64,000 nt of DNA from Litorimonas sp963972195 (GCA_963972195.1 CAXATH010000009.1:62001-126000), one strand, 5' to 3'. Positions 1-7,476 are shown, counted from the stretch's first letter. The notes: generated by a model from the letters alone, not told the origin. Program-made: numbers and translations.

Positions 1-488
1 ACAACGCCTTTGAGAGAGCCGTCCTCGCGGTAGACCAGATCTGAGCATGACATGCCCGGGAAAATTTCTACGCCGAGATTTTCAGCCTGTTCCGCCATCC
101 AGCGGCATGTACTCGCCATGGAAACAATATAATTTCCTTCATTATGCATCAGCGGCGGCATTAGAAAGTTTGGCAGGCGGAAAGACCCCGCCGGGCCCAA
201 TATCAGAAGCTTGTCTTCTGTGACTTTGGTTTTGACCGGGCATCCGCTCATAGTTTCAAAGTCTGGAAAGAGCTTTTTCAAACCAACAGGGTCAATAACG
301 GCCCCCGATAGTATGTGCGCCCCGACTTCCGAGCCTTTTTCCAAAACAACGACAGAGAGGTCAGCGTCCAATTGCTTCAGGCGTATAGCGGCAGACAGAC
401 CTGCCGGGCCCGCGCCGACGATGACCACGTCGTATTCCATGCTTTCACGTTGCACTGAGTTTTCTGTTTCGGCGGCTGTTTCTGACAT
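1..488 (-). CDS. Electron transfer flavoprotein-ubiquinone oxidoreductase, N-terminal part (runs off window)
   Basis: The first 162 residues are visible and the gene leaves the window at base 1. After a short acidic leader comes the FAD-binding Rossmann motif VIVGAGPAGLSAAIRL at about residues 21-36. It is followed by the ETF-QO-type stretch VLEKGSEVGAHILSGAVIDP and then LPNFLMPPLMHNEGNYIVS. The family passes electrons from reduced ETF through FAD and a 4Fe-4S cluster to ubiquinone at the inner membrane; the cluster domain lies outside the window. The start is the ATG at 488, which gives MSETAAETEN. The gene is divergent from the rimK-like gene, with about 165-200 bp between them. Family assignment is firm; the full gene is not seen. 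Confidence 0.85.
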   Translation of the reverse strand, partial: MSETAAETENSVQRESMEYDVVIVGAGPAGLSAAIRLKQLDADLSVVVLEKGSEVGAHILSGAVIDPVGLKKLFPDFETMSGCPVKTKVTEDKLLILGPAGSFRLPNFLMPPLMHNEGNYIVSMASTCRWMAEQAENLGVEIFPGMSCSDLVYREDGSLKGV

Positions 489-691
489 TTTATGTTTTAC
501 CTTTACTCATAACAGGTCTGAAACCTTTAAGTCTCATCGATAGTTCCCTAAAGGGATTAGAGAGTATTCGCGCGCGGGACAAGGACGCGTCTCGTCACAG
601 ACAAAATAAAATCAGGCCTGACCGGCCTCAATATATAGTTCAGGAGAGTATCATTCCTTCTACAGATGACAAAAAGCCGATTAATCTCCTT

Positions 692-2056
692 TTGGGATGG
701 GAAGAATGGGTAGGACTACCGGATCTGTCCCTGCCCGCGATCAAAGCCAAGGTAGACACCGGCGCGCGCACGTCTGCGCTTCACGCCGTCGCGATTGAAC
801 CGTTTGGCACGGAAGCTAAACCTCAGGTGCGATTTATCATGCACCCGGATCCTTCTGACCCAAATGTTGAAGTCGTCTGCTCAGCGAAGGTCATTGATCG
901 ACGCAATGTCACGAGTTCGAATGGATCTACCGAATTACGCTACGTCATTCGCTCCAACGTCCATATTGGCGGGAAAAAGTGGCCTGTTGATATTTCTCTG
1001 ACAAACCGAGAAACGATGGGTTATCGGATGCTTCTGGGCCGCTCAGCACTCATTGACGAGGTAAGTGTCTCCCCGAGCCTAAGCTTTCAACAACCTCAAC
1101 TTTCCTTCTCGGTTTACAAAAAGCCGCAAGGCCGCAAAGCGATCCCCCGCCGCCCGCTCCGCATTGGCATCCTCACCCAAGAGCCTAAAAATTATTCTAA
1201 CCGCCGCATGATCGAAGCGGGGGAAGCCCGGGGCCATGTTGTGGACTGTATTGAAACGTCGCGCTGCTATATGGCCATCAACGCGCACAAGCCCGAAGTG
1301 TATTATGACGGAGCGCCGCTGCCGCGTTATGACGCCATCATTCCGCGAATTGGCTCGAGGATGACATTTTACGGCATGGCCGTTGTGCGGCAGTTTGAAA
1401 GCATGGGCGTGTATTGCCTGAACAAAAGCAGCTCAATCGGTAACTCGCGTGACAAGCTCTTGGCCCACCAGGTTCTCGCCCAACATGGTCTCGGCATGCC
1501 GACGACAGCTTTCGCCAAAAGCTCGCGCGACACCAAAGGCATTATAGACTTGGTCGGCGGGTCTCCCGTTGTGGTTAAATTACTGGAATCCACCCAGGGT
1601 AAAGGCGTGGTACTGGCGGAAACCCGCAAAGCCGCCTCTGCTCTTGTCGACGCTTTCCGGGGTTTGAATGCGCATTTCCTCGTTCAGGAATTTGTCAAGG
1701 AAGCGAACGGCTCAGATCTTCGCTGCTTTGTCGTCGACGGTAAAGTTGTCGGCGCCATGATGCGCACAGCACAAGCGGGTGAGTTCCGCTCAAATGTCCA
1801 TCAAGGCGGAACGGTGAAACGAATTAAACTCAAGCGTGAAGAAACACGCATGGCGATTAAGGCGGCCAAAATATTGAAATTGAATGTCGCCGGGGTTGAT
1901 ATTCTACGATCCGATACAGGCCCAAAAATCCTCGAGGTGAATTCCTCGCCTGGACTTGAAGGCATTGAAAACGCCACAAAAGGCGATATTGCTGGTGATA
2001 TTATCCAGTGCATCGAAAATAACGTTCGCACTGTTTTCAGAACCCGTGGAAAATAA
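692..2056 (+). CDS. rimK: RimB-like retropepsin domain fused to RimK-like ATP-grasp glutamate ligase
   Basis: This is a two-domain protein of about 454 residues. Residues 1-140 match the 'ATP-dependent zinc protease'/RimB family and carry KVDTGARTSALHA, the retropepsin-like VDTGA active-site motif. Residues 150-450 form a RimK-type ATP-grasp ligase, with GNSRDKLLAHQVL, the ATP-binding VVVKLLESTQGKGVVLAE and the metal-binding end VDILRSDTGPKILEVNSSPG. RimK adds glutamates to the C-terminus of ribosomal protein S6 and RimB removes them, so both activities may sit on one chain. The TTG at 692 has no ribosome-binding site and cuts the first strand of the domain. The frame is open upstream, and AGGAGA at 642-647 lies 5 nt before an in-frame ATT at 653, so translation may begin there. 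It is followed 11 bp later by the glycosylase gene. Confidence 0.85.
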   Translation: MGWEEWVGLPDLSLPAIKAKVDTGARTSALHAVAIEPFGTEAKPQVRFIMHPDPSDPNVEVVCSAKVIDRRNVTSSNGSTELRYVIRSNVHIGGKKWPVDISLTNRETMGYRMLLGRSALIDEVSVSPSLSFQQPQLSFSVYKKPQGRKAIPRRPLRIGILTQEPKNYSNRRMIEAGEARGHVVDCIETSRCYMAINAHKPEVYYDGAPLPRYDAIIPRIGSRMTFYGMAVVRQFESMGVYCLNKSSSIGNSRDKLLAHQVLAQHGLGMPTTAFAKSSRDTKGIIDLVGGSPVVVKLLESTQGKGVVLAETRKAASALVDAFRGLNAHFLVQEFVKEANGSDLRCFVVDGKVVGAMMRTAQAGEFRSNVHQGGTVKRIKLKREETRMAIKAAKILKLNVAGVDILRSDTGPKILEVNSSPGLEGIENATKGDIAGDIIQCIENNVRTVFRTRGK

Positions 2057-2067
2057 GGCCGCTCTGA

Positions 2068-2826
2068 ATGGATAAGGCGCTGCGTTCTCTGGTCGATTGG
2101 TACGCTAAAGTCGGCGTGGATGTCCCTGAGCTGGTGCCATCGGCTGCGCCCCGTAAGAAGAGGGCAGCTACAGCGCCGGCCAAGCCAAACGTTACGGCCA
2201 AGCCAACCCGGCCCAAGGCGCCGGATGATCGCCCATTGCCAAATGCGGCGGTCGTGGCCAAATCGGCCAAAACCCTAGACGACCTGCGCGTCGCGGTGCA
2301 GACATTTGACGCCGGAGCGTTATCAGACGGGGCGCGGCAGGCCGTATTCTCGAGAGGTAATCCAGAAGCCGACCTTATGATTATTGGCGAAGCGCCGGGA
2401 CGGGAAGAAGATATTCAAGGCAAGCCTTTTATTGGCCGCTCCGGACAGCTTCTTGATCACATGTTAGCGGCCATTGGCCTGACAGAAGACAATTTCTACA
2501 TCACCAATTTTGTAAATTGGCGTCCGCCGAAAAACCGTAATCCGAAACCGGAAGAGATTGAGTTATGCCGCCCGTTTCTGGAGCGGCATATCGAACTCGT
2601 CCAGCCTAAAGTCCTTTTACTGGTGGGGGGAGTTTCCATGACGGCCCTGACTGGCGAAACGGGCATTATGAAAAACCATGGACAATGGCAGGGTATAGAC
2701 ATTGGAGGCAGAGTTCTGCCTGCCATGCCTCTTTATCATCCGGCCTTTCTGCTGCGCCAACCCGCCTTGAAAAAGGAGGCCTGGCGCGACTTGCTGAGCT
2801 TGCGGGCTAAACTTGAGACGTTATAA
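2068..2826 (+). CDS. Family 4-like uracil-DNA glycosylase without the iron-sulfur cysteines
   Basis: The 252-residue protein has a low-complexity Ala/Pro/Lys linker (residues 25-60) followed by the uracil-DNA glycosylase fold. The motif GEAPGREEDIQGKPFIG starts at residue 107, the DNA-contact region NFVNWRPPKNRNPKPEE lies at 147-163, and the His motif HPAFLLR at 224-230. The family excises uracil arising from cytosine deamination. Classical family 4 enzymes hold a 4Fe-4S cluster with four cysteines; only one Cys (C167) exists here, and the usual upstream Cys position reads FDAGALSDGAR. The cluster is therefore probably absent, but the catalytic motifs are intact. It lies 11 bp downstream of rimK and is probably cotranscribed with it. 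Confidence 0.85.
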   Translation: MDKALRSLVDWYAKVGVDVPELVPSAAPRKKRAATAPAKPNVTAKPTRPKAPDDRPLPNAAVVAKSAKTLDDLRVAVQTFDAGALSDGARQAVFSRGNPEADLMIIGEAPGREEDIQGKPFIGRSGQLLDHMLAAIGLTEDNFYITNFVNWRPPKNRNPKPEEIELCRPFLERHIELVQPKVLLLVGGVSMTALTGETGIMKNHGQWQGIDIGGRVLPAMPLYHPAFLLRQPALKKEAWRDLLSLRAKLETL

Positions 2827-2853
2827 AACGTCCGAATTTCATCAGGATTTATT

Positions 2854-3675
2854 ATGCGTTCTGCTTTCTGTCTTCTTTGTGCTTCCCTCCTCGCTCTAAG
2901 CGCCTGTGAGGGAACTCAGCCAAACGCGGAAGAAACGCCTCCTGCCGAAAGCTCTCTCACCGACTTGCAGAAGGCTTTTCCGGTGACGCTTTCGAAAATC
3001 GCTGAGAATGTTTGGGTTCATACGTCAACTTACACCATTCCCGGTCACTCCCCCATTCCCGTCAATGGCCTCGTCATCGTTGAGGGCGAAGACGTCATAT
3101 TGGCGGATGCGGTTTGGGGCGAATTGGCGACTCTCTCCTTACTCGAAACGGTTGAGGACGAAGTCGGCAAACCTGTCACCAAACTTATCACGACCCATCA
3201 CCATGCCGACCGGGTCATGGGTGTCGACGCCGCCGAATGGAAAGGCATTGAGGTCTTTACCCACCCTGATACACCCGCTCTGGCCGCAAGGAATGGCTGG
3301 CCAGTTCCCAACACGTCCGTGGCCGCATTGAAACAGCCGAAGTCCCGTACCAAAGTCGGGAATATTGAAATCGCTTATCCCGGCCCGGGACATGCCTCTG
3401 ACAACCTGATTGTCTATATCCCGTCGGCCAATATCCTCTATGGGGGCTGCGCCGTTCGCGGGGCGGAGAGCAAATCCCTCGGCAATGTTTCGGATGCCAA
3501 CCTTCAGACCTGGGCAGAGAGTTTGGCCTGGGTCAAAGCCACCTATCCCGAGGCAGACCTCGTCGTTCCGGGCCACGGCAAGGGCGCGGACCTTCGCCTG
3601 ATTGACCACACAATGAATATGCTCGCCAGCGAGATCAATTCCCAAAACGCGGAGTCAGGCGACGATACGCCTTAA
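2854..3675 (+). CDS. Subclass B1 metallo-beta-lactamase, VIM-like lipoprotein
   Basis: A 273-residue MBL-fold protein. The N-terminus is a lipoprotein signal with lipobox LSAC (C18), placing it at the periplasmic face of a membrane. All B1 zinc ligands are visible: H115-x-H117-x-D119 followed by R (HHHADR), H180 in PGPGH, C199 in YGGC and H241 in VPGHG. Around them the text resembles VIM enzymes: YGGCAVRGAESKSLGNVSDA, then YPEADLVVPGHG and DHTMNML. B1 enzymes hydrolyse beta-lactams, including carbapenems, using two zinc ions. Position 224 (R202 here) is basic, as needed for substrate carboxylate binding. There is no transposon, integron or attC-like sequence beside it, so it looks like a resident chromosomal gene. 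Its RBS is AGGA, 8 nt upstream. The end overlaps the convergent glycosyltransferase gene by 41 bp. Actual beta-lactamase activity is inferred. Confidence 0.85.
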   Translation: MRSAFCLLCASLLALSACEGTQPNAEETPPAESSLTDLQKAFPVTLSKIAENVWVHTSTYTIPGHSPIPVNGLVIVEGEDVILADAVWGELATLSLLETVEDEVGKPVTKLITTHHHADRVMGVDAAEWKGIEVFTHPDTPALAARNGWPVPNTSVAALKQPKSRTKVGNIEIAYPGPGHASDNLIVYIPSANILYGGCAVRGAESKSLGNVSDANLQTWAESLAWVKATYPEADLVVPGHGKGADLRLIDHTMNMLASEINSQNAESGDDTP

Positions 3676-4225
3676 GGTCTTCAATTTCATCAATATCATT
3701 TATAGTGCGCAGGGTTTTGACGCGGCCCTCTATATTTTCGATGACATCCTCCAAAGTATGTTCAGTTGACCAGGCCACATTGTCAAAGACGTCCCCGGCC
3801 AGCGGGCCATTGGCGCCGATAAGCCAGAAGCCGCCATCCTTGGCCGGCCCGAACACGACTTCGCAGGATTTGAGAGCCTTCAAAGCCTTGGCAATGTCCT
3901 GCACCCTTATTTGAGGCGAATCCGTTCCAATAACAATTGTCGGGCCTTTGCGCGCAAAACAGGCAGCCAGTCGCGGGGAGAGCGATCCGGAGACTTGCGG
4001 AACCTGCGCGTATCCGTCCCAATCCGGAACCCGCCCAATGGCCCGTTCGGGCGTTACAGCTAGAACGGTTTTCCAACGGGGGTCTTTCACCCGGCGCAGG
4101 ACCCGCGACACCATCATCCTGTACAGGCGCTTGGCGTGGACAATGCCCGTATGCGCCGCCAAACGGGTTTTGGTGCGCCCGAAAACCGGCGCTTTCGCAA
4201 AAACAAACAAGACCGGCTCAGTCAT
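3635..4225 (-). CDS. DUF2064/TIGR04282-type glycosyltransferase
   Basis: A 196-residue protein of the 'selenodomain-associated transferase 1' type (nucleotide-sugar transferase fold, DUF2064). It begins MTEPVLFVFAKAPVFGRTKT, with the typical FAKAPxxGxxKTRL motif. It continues with VIGTDSPQI, the likely metal/nucleotide site, and VFGPAKDGGFWLIG. A longer reading frame exists upstream, but the ATG at 4225 is the family start and overlaps the end of the partner gene by 8 bp, indicating translational coupling. In other bacteria this pair is linked to arsenosugar or selenium-related loci. No radical SAM gene lies beside it here, so the substrate is unknown. Confidence 0.8.
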   Translation of the reverse strand: MTEPVLFVFAKAPVFGRTKTRLAAHTGIVHAKRLYRMMVSRVLRRVKDPRWKTVLAVTPERAIGRVPDWDGYAQVPQVSGSLSPRLAACFARKGPTIVIGTDSPQIRVQDIAKALKALKSCEVVFGPAKDGGFWLIGANGPLAGDVFDNVAWSTEHTLEDVIENIEGRVKTLRTINDIDEIEDLKAYRRLTPRFGN

Positions 4226-4898
4226 TGTAATATTTCTGCATAAGATGTGAAACGGACTCGCCGCGTTGAAAACCTCGCATGAGCTGGAAATTACGCCAGC
4301 CCCGTTTCCACCACCCCTGAGCTTCATAGGCGCTGGTATCAGTAACGACAAACGCGCCGAGAGGTCTGATATTAGAGCGCCCAATGCGCGCTTTCAGTCG
4401 GTTCATGATGTCAACATCTTCAAATAGAGGGAGATCGGAATATCCGCCTACTGACACATACGCTCTCGCACTAATCAACAATCCTTGATCGCCATAAGGC
4501 AGTTTCCATGCCCAGCACCGAAGAGACACTAAAACCCGCTGCAGCCAAGGCCAGAAACCATCCCCTTGACGTCCATACCGGAAATAGCCAACGCTCTCGG
4601 GATAGGCTTTCATGTGATGGTCGACCTCTGCGCGCCAGTTCGGGGACAGCTTGGCATCCGCGTGAAGAAATAAGAACCAGTCGCTCCCCCGCAAACTTGC
4701 CAGCTTTGCCCCACGCGCCAATTGCGGCCCTCGGCCCGCGCTCCCGAAACACAGAGACGCGCCCGCCTCTAATGCTAATCCCAAAGAGTCATCCTCTGAC
4801 CCGCTATCGCTGATGATAAGACTTTCGCTTGCCAATCGAGGCAAACTGCCGCGAAGCGCGCCTTCGGCGTTACGAGTCGGTATGATGAGAGTCAGCAT
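4218..4898 (-). CDS. Family 2 glycosyltransferase, TIGR04283 type
   Basis: A 226-residue GT-A fold glycosyltransferase. It starts LTLIIPTRNAE, followed by SLIISDSGSEDDS, where the usual DGGSxD of the family is degenerate. Then come LFLHADAKLSPNW (the DxD-like site), the acceptor segment PYGDQGLLIS and LFEDVDIMNRLKA. This matches 'selenodomain-associated transferase 2', which is usually encoded next to the DUF2064 transferase, as here. The two genes overlap by 8 bp and form a small operon on the minus strand. The glycosylated product is unknown. Confidence 0.8.
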   Translation of the reverse strand: MLTLIIPTRNAEGALRGSLPRLASESLIISDSGSEDDSLGLALEAGASLCFGSAGRGPQLARGAKLASLRGSDWFLFLHADAKLSPNWRAEVDHHMKAYPESVGYFRYGRQGDGFWPWLQRVLVSLRCWAWKLPYGDQGLLISARAYVSVGGYSDLPLFEDVDIMNRLKARIGRSNIRPLGAFVVTDTSAYEAQGWWKRGWRNFQLMRGFQRGESVSHLMQKYYND

Positions 4899-4950
4899 CT
4901 AAGGGTCTTTGCGGACGGTAAAGTAAAGATCAAATAGAAATTCAATCATA

Positions 4951-4980
4951 AAAAAACGGCCACCAAAGGGGCCGCTTTTA
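4951..4980 (-). terminator. Intrinsic terminator after the acidic repeat protein gene
   Basis: On the minus strand, GCGGCC and GGCCG arms enclose a loop of about 8 nt and are followed by TTTTTT. It sits about 20 bp downstream of the stop of the acidic repeat protein gene (5002). It also separates that gene from the glycosyltransferase pair. Confidence 0.8.
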
Positions 4981-5001
4981 CTTGGTTTGAAAACTGTGTG
5001 A

Positions 5002-5556
5002 CTAGTCTTCGTCTGTATATTCGTCTGTCGCGTCCTCATAAGCGTCAGCCGCCTCTTCGAGGGTCTCAGACTTTTCTTCAGCCGCTTCTTCCATCGCGTC
5101 ACTTTGACCTTCGGCCAGTTCCTGATCGGCTTCGCTCATATTTTCGGCAGCGTCCTCAATGGCGTCACCTGCCTCATCAGCGATTTCCTCCATCGCGTCG
5201 CCGGTGTTGTCCGCCGCGTCTTCAACGGCATCGCCGGTTTTTTCGATCATCTCGTCTGAATTGTCGACGTCACCCATCATGGCCGGGGCAGATGTCAGCG
5301 TAACCTTGCAAAATGCACCATCGCTGATTTCTTCACCGTTACAGTCTTTGACGCCCAATTGCTGGCCGTCATAAATCTCGTCCATATATTCAGCCGGACG
5401 AACCGCCACAACGCAAACCGTGGCGCCCTTGACTGTAAAGACCTGGCCGCCTTCATATTCGCAATCGGCTTTGGAACCGATAGCGGACGCGGACGCCGCA
5501 GACAGAGCCGCAAAAGTCAGGCCGAGGGCAGTAGCGCCGAAACGAAAATTAGTCAT
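5002..5556 (-). CDS. Exported acidic protein with seven 11-residue repeats
   Basis: I do not recognise a named family. The 184-residue protein has a signal peptide (residues 1-25, ending ASASA). A small globular part with four cysteines follows (C32, C48, C72, C83; residues 27-95), probably two disulfides in the periplasm. The rest is a highly acidic helical tail. From residue 108 to the C-terminus it divides exactly into seven undecads: GDAVEDAADNT, GDAMEEIADEA, GDAIEDAAENM, SEADQELAEGQ, SDAMEEAAEEK, SETLEEAADAY and EDATDEYTDED. Eleven-residue amphipathic repeats resemble LEA group 3 or apolipoprotein-like helices, which suggests membrane, metal or stress interaction, but this is inference. 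It is monocistronic with its own terminator and divergent from rnhB. Confidence 0.8.
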   Translation of the reverse strand: MTNFRFGATALGLTFAALSAASASAIGSKADCEYEGGQVFTVKGATVCVVAVRPAEYMDEIYDGQQLGVKDCNGEEISDGAFCKVTLTSAPAMMGDVDNSDEMIEKTGDAVEDAADNTGDAMEEIADEAGDAIEDAAENMSEADQELAEGQSDAMEEAAEEKSETLEEAADAYEDATDEYTDED

Positions 5557-5688
5557 GGAAAACTCCTTAGTAAATCTTTAACGGTCTATATCAGACCTTT
5601 TCATATCTCAAAAGGTTATATTCTGACTAACTCCGCTTTCCGTCAGGACGTTCCGAACAAAAAGCAAGCCCGATCAAAAAACCTTTTC

Positions 5689-6345
5689 ATGCCAAAAACC
5701 ACCCCAGATTATTCATTTGAGTCCCGATTTTCAGGCCCCGTCTGTGGTGTGGATGAAGCCGGGCGCGGGCCATTGGCAGGCCCGGTTGTCGCAGCGGCGG
5801 TCATCCTGACACCTGAATCCGTTCCAAGCGGCTTGAATGACAGTAAGGTTTTGTCGCAATCACAACGTGAACTCCTGCTGAACGAAATGCTGGCCCGAGA
5901 TGACATTTTCGTAAGCCTGGGCATTGCCGAACCCGAAGAAATTGACCGCTTAAACATCCTGCACGCCTCGATGATCGCCATGCGCCGCGCCGTGGACGGC
6001 TTAGCTGTCAGGCCCGAAATGGCGCTAATTGACGGTAACCGCCTGCCGCCGGACATGCCCTGCCCGGCCCAGGCTATCATTAAAGGCGACGCCAGGAGCC
6101 TTTCCATTGCCGCCGCCTCAATCGCGGCGAAAGTCGTCCGCGACCGTTTGATGGTCGAAGCCGATACCCGGTTCCCCGGATACGGCCTCGCAGGCCATAA
6201 GGGCTACCCTACCAAAGCGCATAAAGCGGCCTTGCAAGACTTAGGGGCCAGCCCGATCCATAGGCGAAGCTTCAAACCCGTTGCTGACGCCCTCTGCCAA
6301 GGTTCAAGCAAAGCGTCGCAGACGGCCATAAAAAAGACGAAATAA
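5689..6345 (+). CDS. rnhB: Ribonuclease HII
   Basis: A 218-residue enzyme that cleaves the RNA strand of RNA-DNA hybrids and single ribonucleotides embedded in DNA. It shows the RNase HII signature VCGVDEAGRGPLAGPVVAAA (catalytic D22, E23), then LIDGNRLP with the third Asp, IIKGDARSLSIAAASIAAKV and the C-terminal GYGLAGHKGYPTKAH. The reading frame is open far upstream, but the ATG at 5689 fits the family and leaves room for the divergent promoter. The ribosome-binding site is weak. Confidence 0.93.
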   Translation: MPKTTPDYSFESRFSGPVCGVDEAGRGPLAGPVVAAAVILTPESVPSGLNDSKVLSQSQRELLLNEMLARDDIFVSLGIAEPEEIDRLNILHASMIAMRRAVDGLAVRPEMALIDGNRLPPDMPCPAQAIIKGDARSLSIAAASIAAKVVRDRLMVEADTRFPGYGLAGHKGYPTKAHKAALQDLGASPIHRRSFKPVADALCQGSSKASQTAIKKTK

Positions 6346-6352
6346 ACGATAT

Positions 6353-6388
6353 AAAAAAGCTTGGGGCAGGCGTTTCATGCGGCTGCCC
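6353..6388 (-). terminator. Intrinsic terminator on the minus strand, 3' of structured repeat copy 1
   Basis: Read on the minus strand, GGGCAG and CTGCCC arms are separated by about 13 nt and followed by CCAAGC and then TTTTTT. It cannot serve the upstream plus-strand rnhB, because the T-run is on the other side. The only minus-strand feature upstream of it is the structured repeat at 6428-6686, about 40 bp away. That suggests the repeat is transcribed as an RNA ending here. Confidence 0.55.
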
Positions 6389-6427
6389 ATCTCGGGGTCA
6401 GCTTTGGCGTACCTCCTTGAATGAAGT

Positions 6428-6686
6428 GGACAGCCCGCGGGGTCGGTATCCTTGCCGGAGACCGAAGAGTAATAATGTTTCGCAAGGGACAAACCCCGCG
6501 GCAGCGATTGGAACCGGAGCGGCCTCTTACATGGCTCCCACAGTCGCGCCGGGACGAAGCCGTTTACAGCTCCTGGACGCGGTAGGCAGGCTAACCCACT
6601 CTCGGTGGCCCGGCACACACCCTCCTGTCACAGAGGGTCGCTCAACCTCGCTGTCCCCTGAACCAGAACCTGACGCGTTCCTGTCC
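6428..6686 (-). repeat. Dispersed structured repeat, copy 1 (candidate ncRNA)
   Basis: A 259-nt unit related to 54564-54848, in opposite orientation. On the minus strand it opens with GGACAG and closes with CTGTCC, a six-bp terminal helix. Shared blocks include GAGCGACC, GGTGTGTGCCGGG, CTGCCGCGGGG, CCCTTGCGAAACATTA, TTCGGTCTCCGGCAAGGA and CCGACCCCGCGGGCTG. CCGCGGGG pairs with CCCCGCGG and CCTTGC with GCAAGG, giving a long 3' hairpin. Middle segments differ between copies. The short reading frames in it are not conserved as protein. It is not tRNA or tmRNA by eye, nor an RNase P or 6S RNA that I can recognise. It marks the edge of the A+T-rich island. The rest of 6389-6929 holds no gene I can support. 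Confidence 0.65.
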
Positions 6687-6929
6687 GTGTTCAGAAGAAC
6701 GAGTTTGATAATAGGGGTAAATACGAAAGCGGGGACGCATCTCTGAAAGAAAGTTATAAGTCACTGGAATAGTTGAATATTTTAGCAGGCAGAACACCTC
6801 ATAAATGCGGATTAAGTTTTGTGAGGCGTAAAAACAGAGCTTCGCTGTGAGCGGCATCAAACGTGAGGAAGTCCCTTGAGGGATATCTTGCTATAAACCT
6901 ATTCTGATCTTTTTCGGTCGCATAAAACT

Positions 6930-7364
6930 TCATTTTATGTATCCATAGAAAAGTAAAGCATTATGGTGATTGTCAAAAATAGCCCACTCAAAACTTTTGC
7001 TAATAAATACATATTCAGAGTAATTTGAGTCACCAATTACCTCTAGAAAGTGGGAAAGAGACCCTGAAAACACTGGCCAAGGGGGTGCAAAATCATCAGT
7101 GACAGCAAGCAAAACTGACTCCTCAAACACTAGCTTAAATCCATTGATATATTGCTCAGGGATTTGGTCATAAGACAATACGAAAGGTTTGACGTTCGAC
7201 TTATCCCACCACCATGCCGCATCTTTTTGCTGGCACTTGATAAGTTCTGAAAGCTGACTCAAGATACGATTTTGTTCTTCCTGTGTCGCTTGAATTACTG
7301 CGGGGTCGGAAAGTAGCTTTTGCGCCAAGTCAACATTGTCAAATTTTTGTAGATTTGAACTCAT
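6930..7364 (-). CDS. Hypothetical cytoplasmic protein, possible immunity protein
   Basis: A 144-residue protein with no family I recognise. It is a real gene by its ribosome-binding site (GAGGA, 6 nt before the ATG). It has no signal peptide or membrane segment and is mildly acidic and aromatic-rich (AAWWWDKSN, PPWPVFSGS). Codon use is A+T-rich, unlike the surrounding core genes. It is the last gene of a minus-strand string that starts with an Rhs tip, the position where immunity genes of Rhs/polymorphic toxins are often found. That is the only basis for suggesting immunity. Confidence 0.55.
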   Translation of the reverse strand: MSSNLQKFDNVDLAQKLLSDPAVIQATQEEQNRILSQLSELIKCQQKDAAWWWDKSNVKPFVLSYDQIPEQYINGFKLVFEESVLLAVTDDFAPPWPVFSGSLSHFLEVIGDSNYSEYVFISKSFEWAIFDNHHNALLFYGYIK

Positions 7365-7476
7365 ATTCTGTCCTCATCATTACCAGTCCTTGATGGGTGT
7401 TTGTCACCTGCATATGGCTCATTACTTCGTTTGAACTGCTCGCTTTATTCATGTTCTTTATTTTTGCGCTCTATAT

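Noticed and set aside
211..543. Plus-strand reading frame opposite the ETF-QO gene
   Set aside because: The minus strand encodes a clear flavoprotein N-terminus; the plus frame has no family features and only reflects codon bias.
6304..6618. Protein-coding frame through structured repeat copy 1
   Set aside because: The corresponding frame in copy 2 is not conserved outside the blocks that form helices, and indels break it. RNA or DNA structure explains the conservation better.
6428..6686. Repeat as tmRNA, RNase P RNA, 6S RNA or SRP RNA
   Set aside because: None of the hallmark sequences I know for these (tag frame, P4 core, open-bubble promoter mimic, SRP GGAA/AGCAGCC loop) is visible, and two diverged copies would be unusual.
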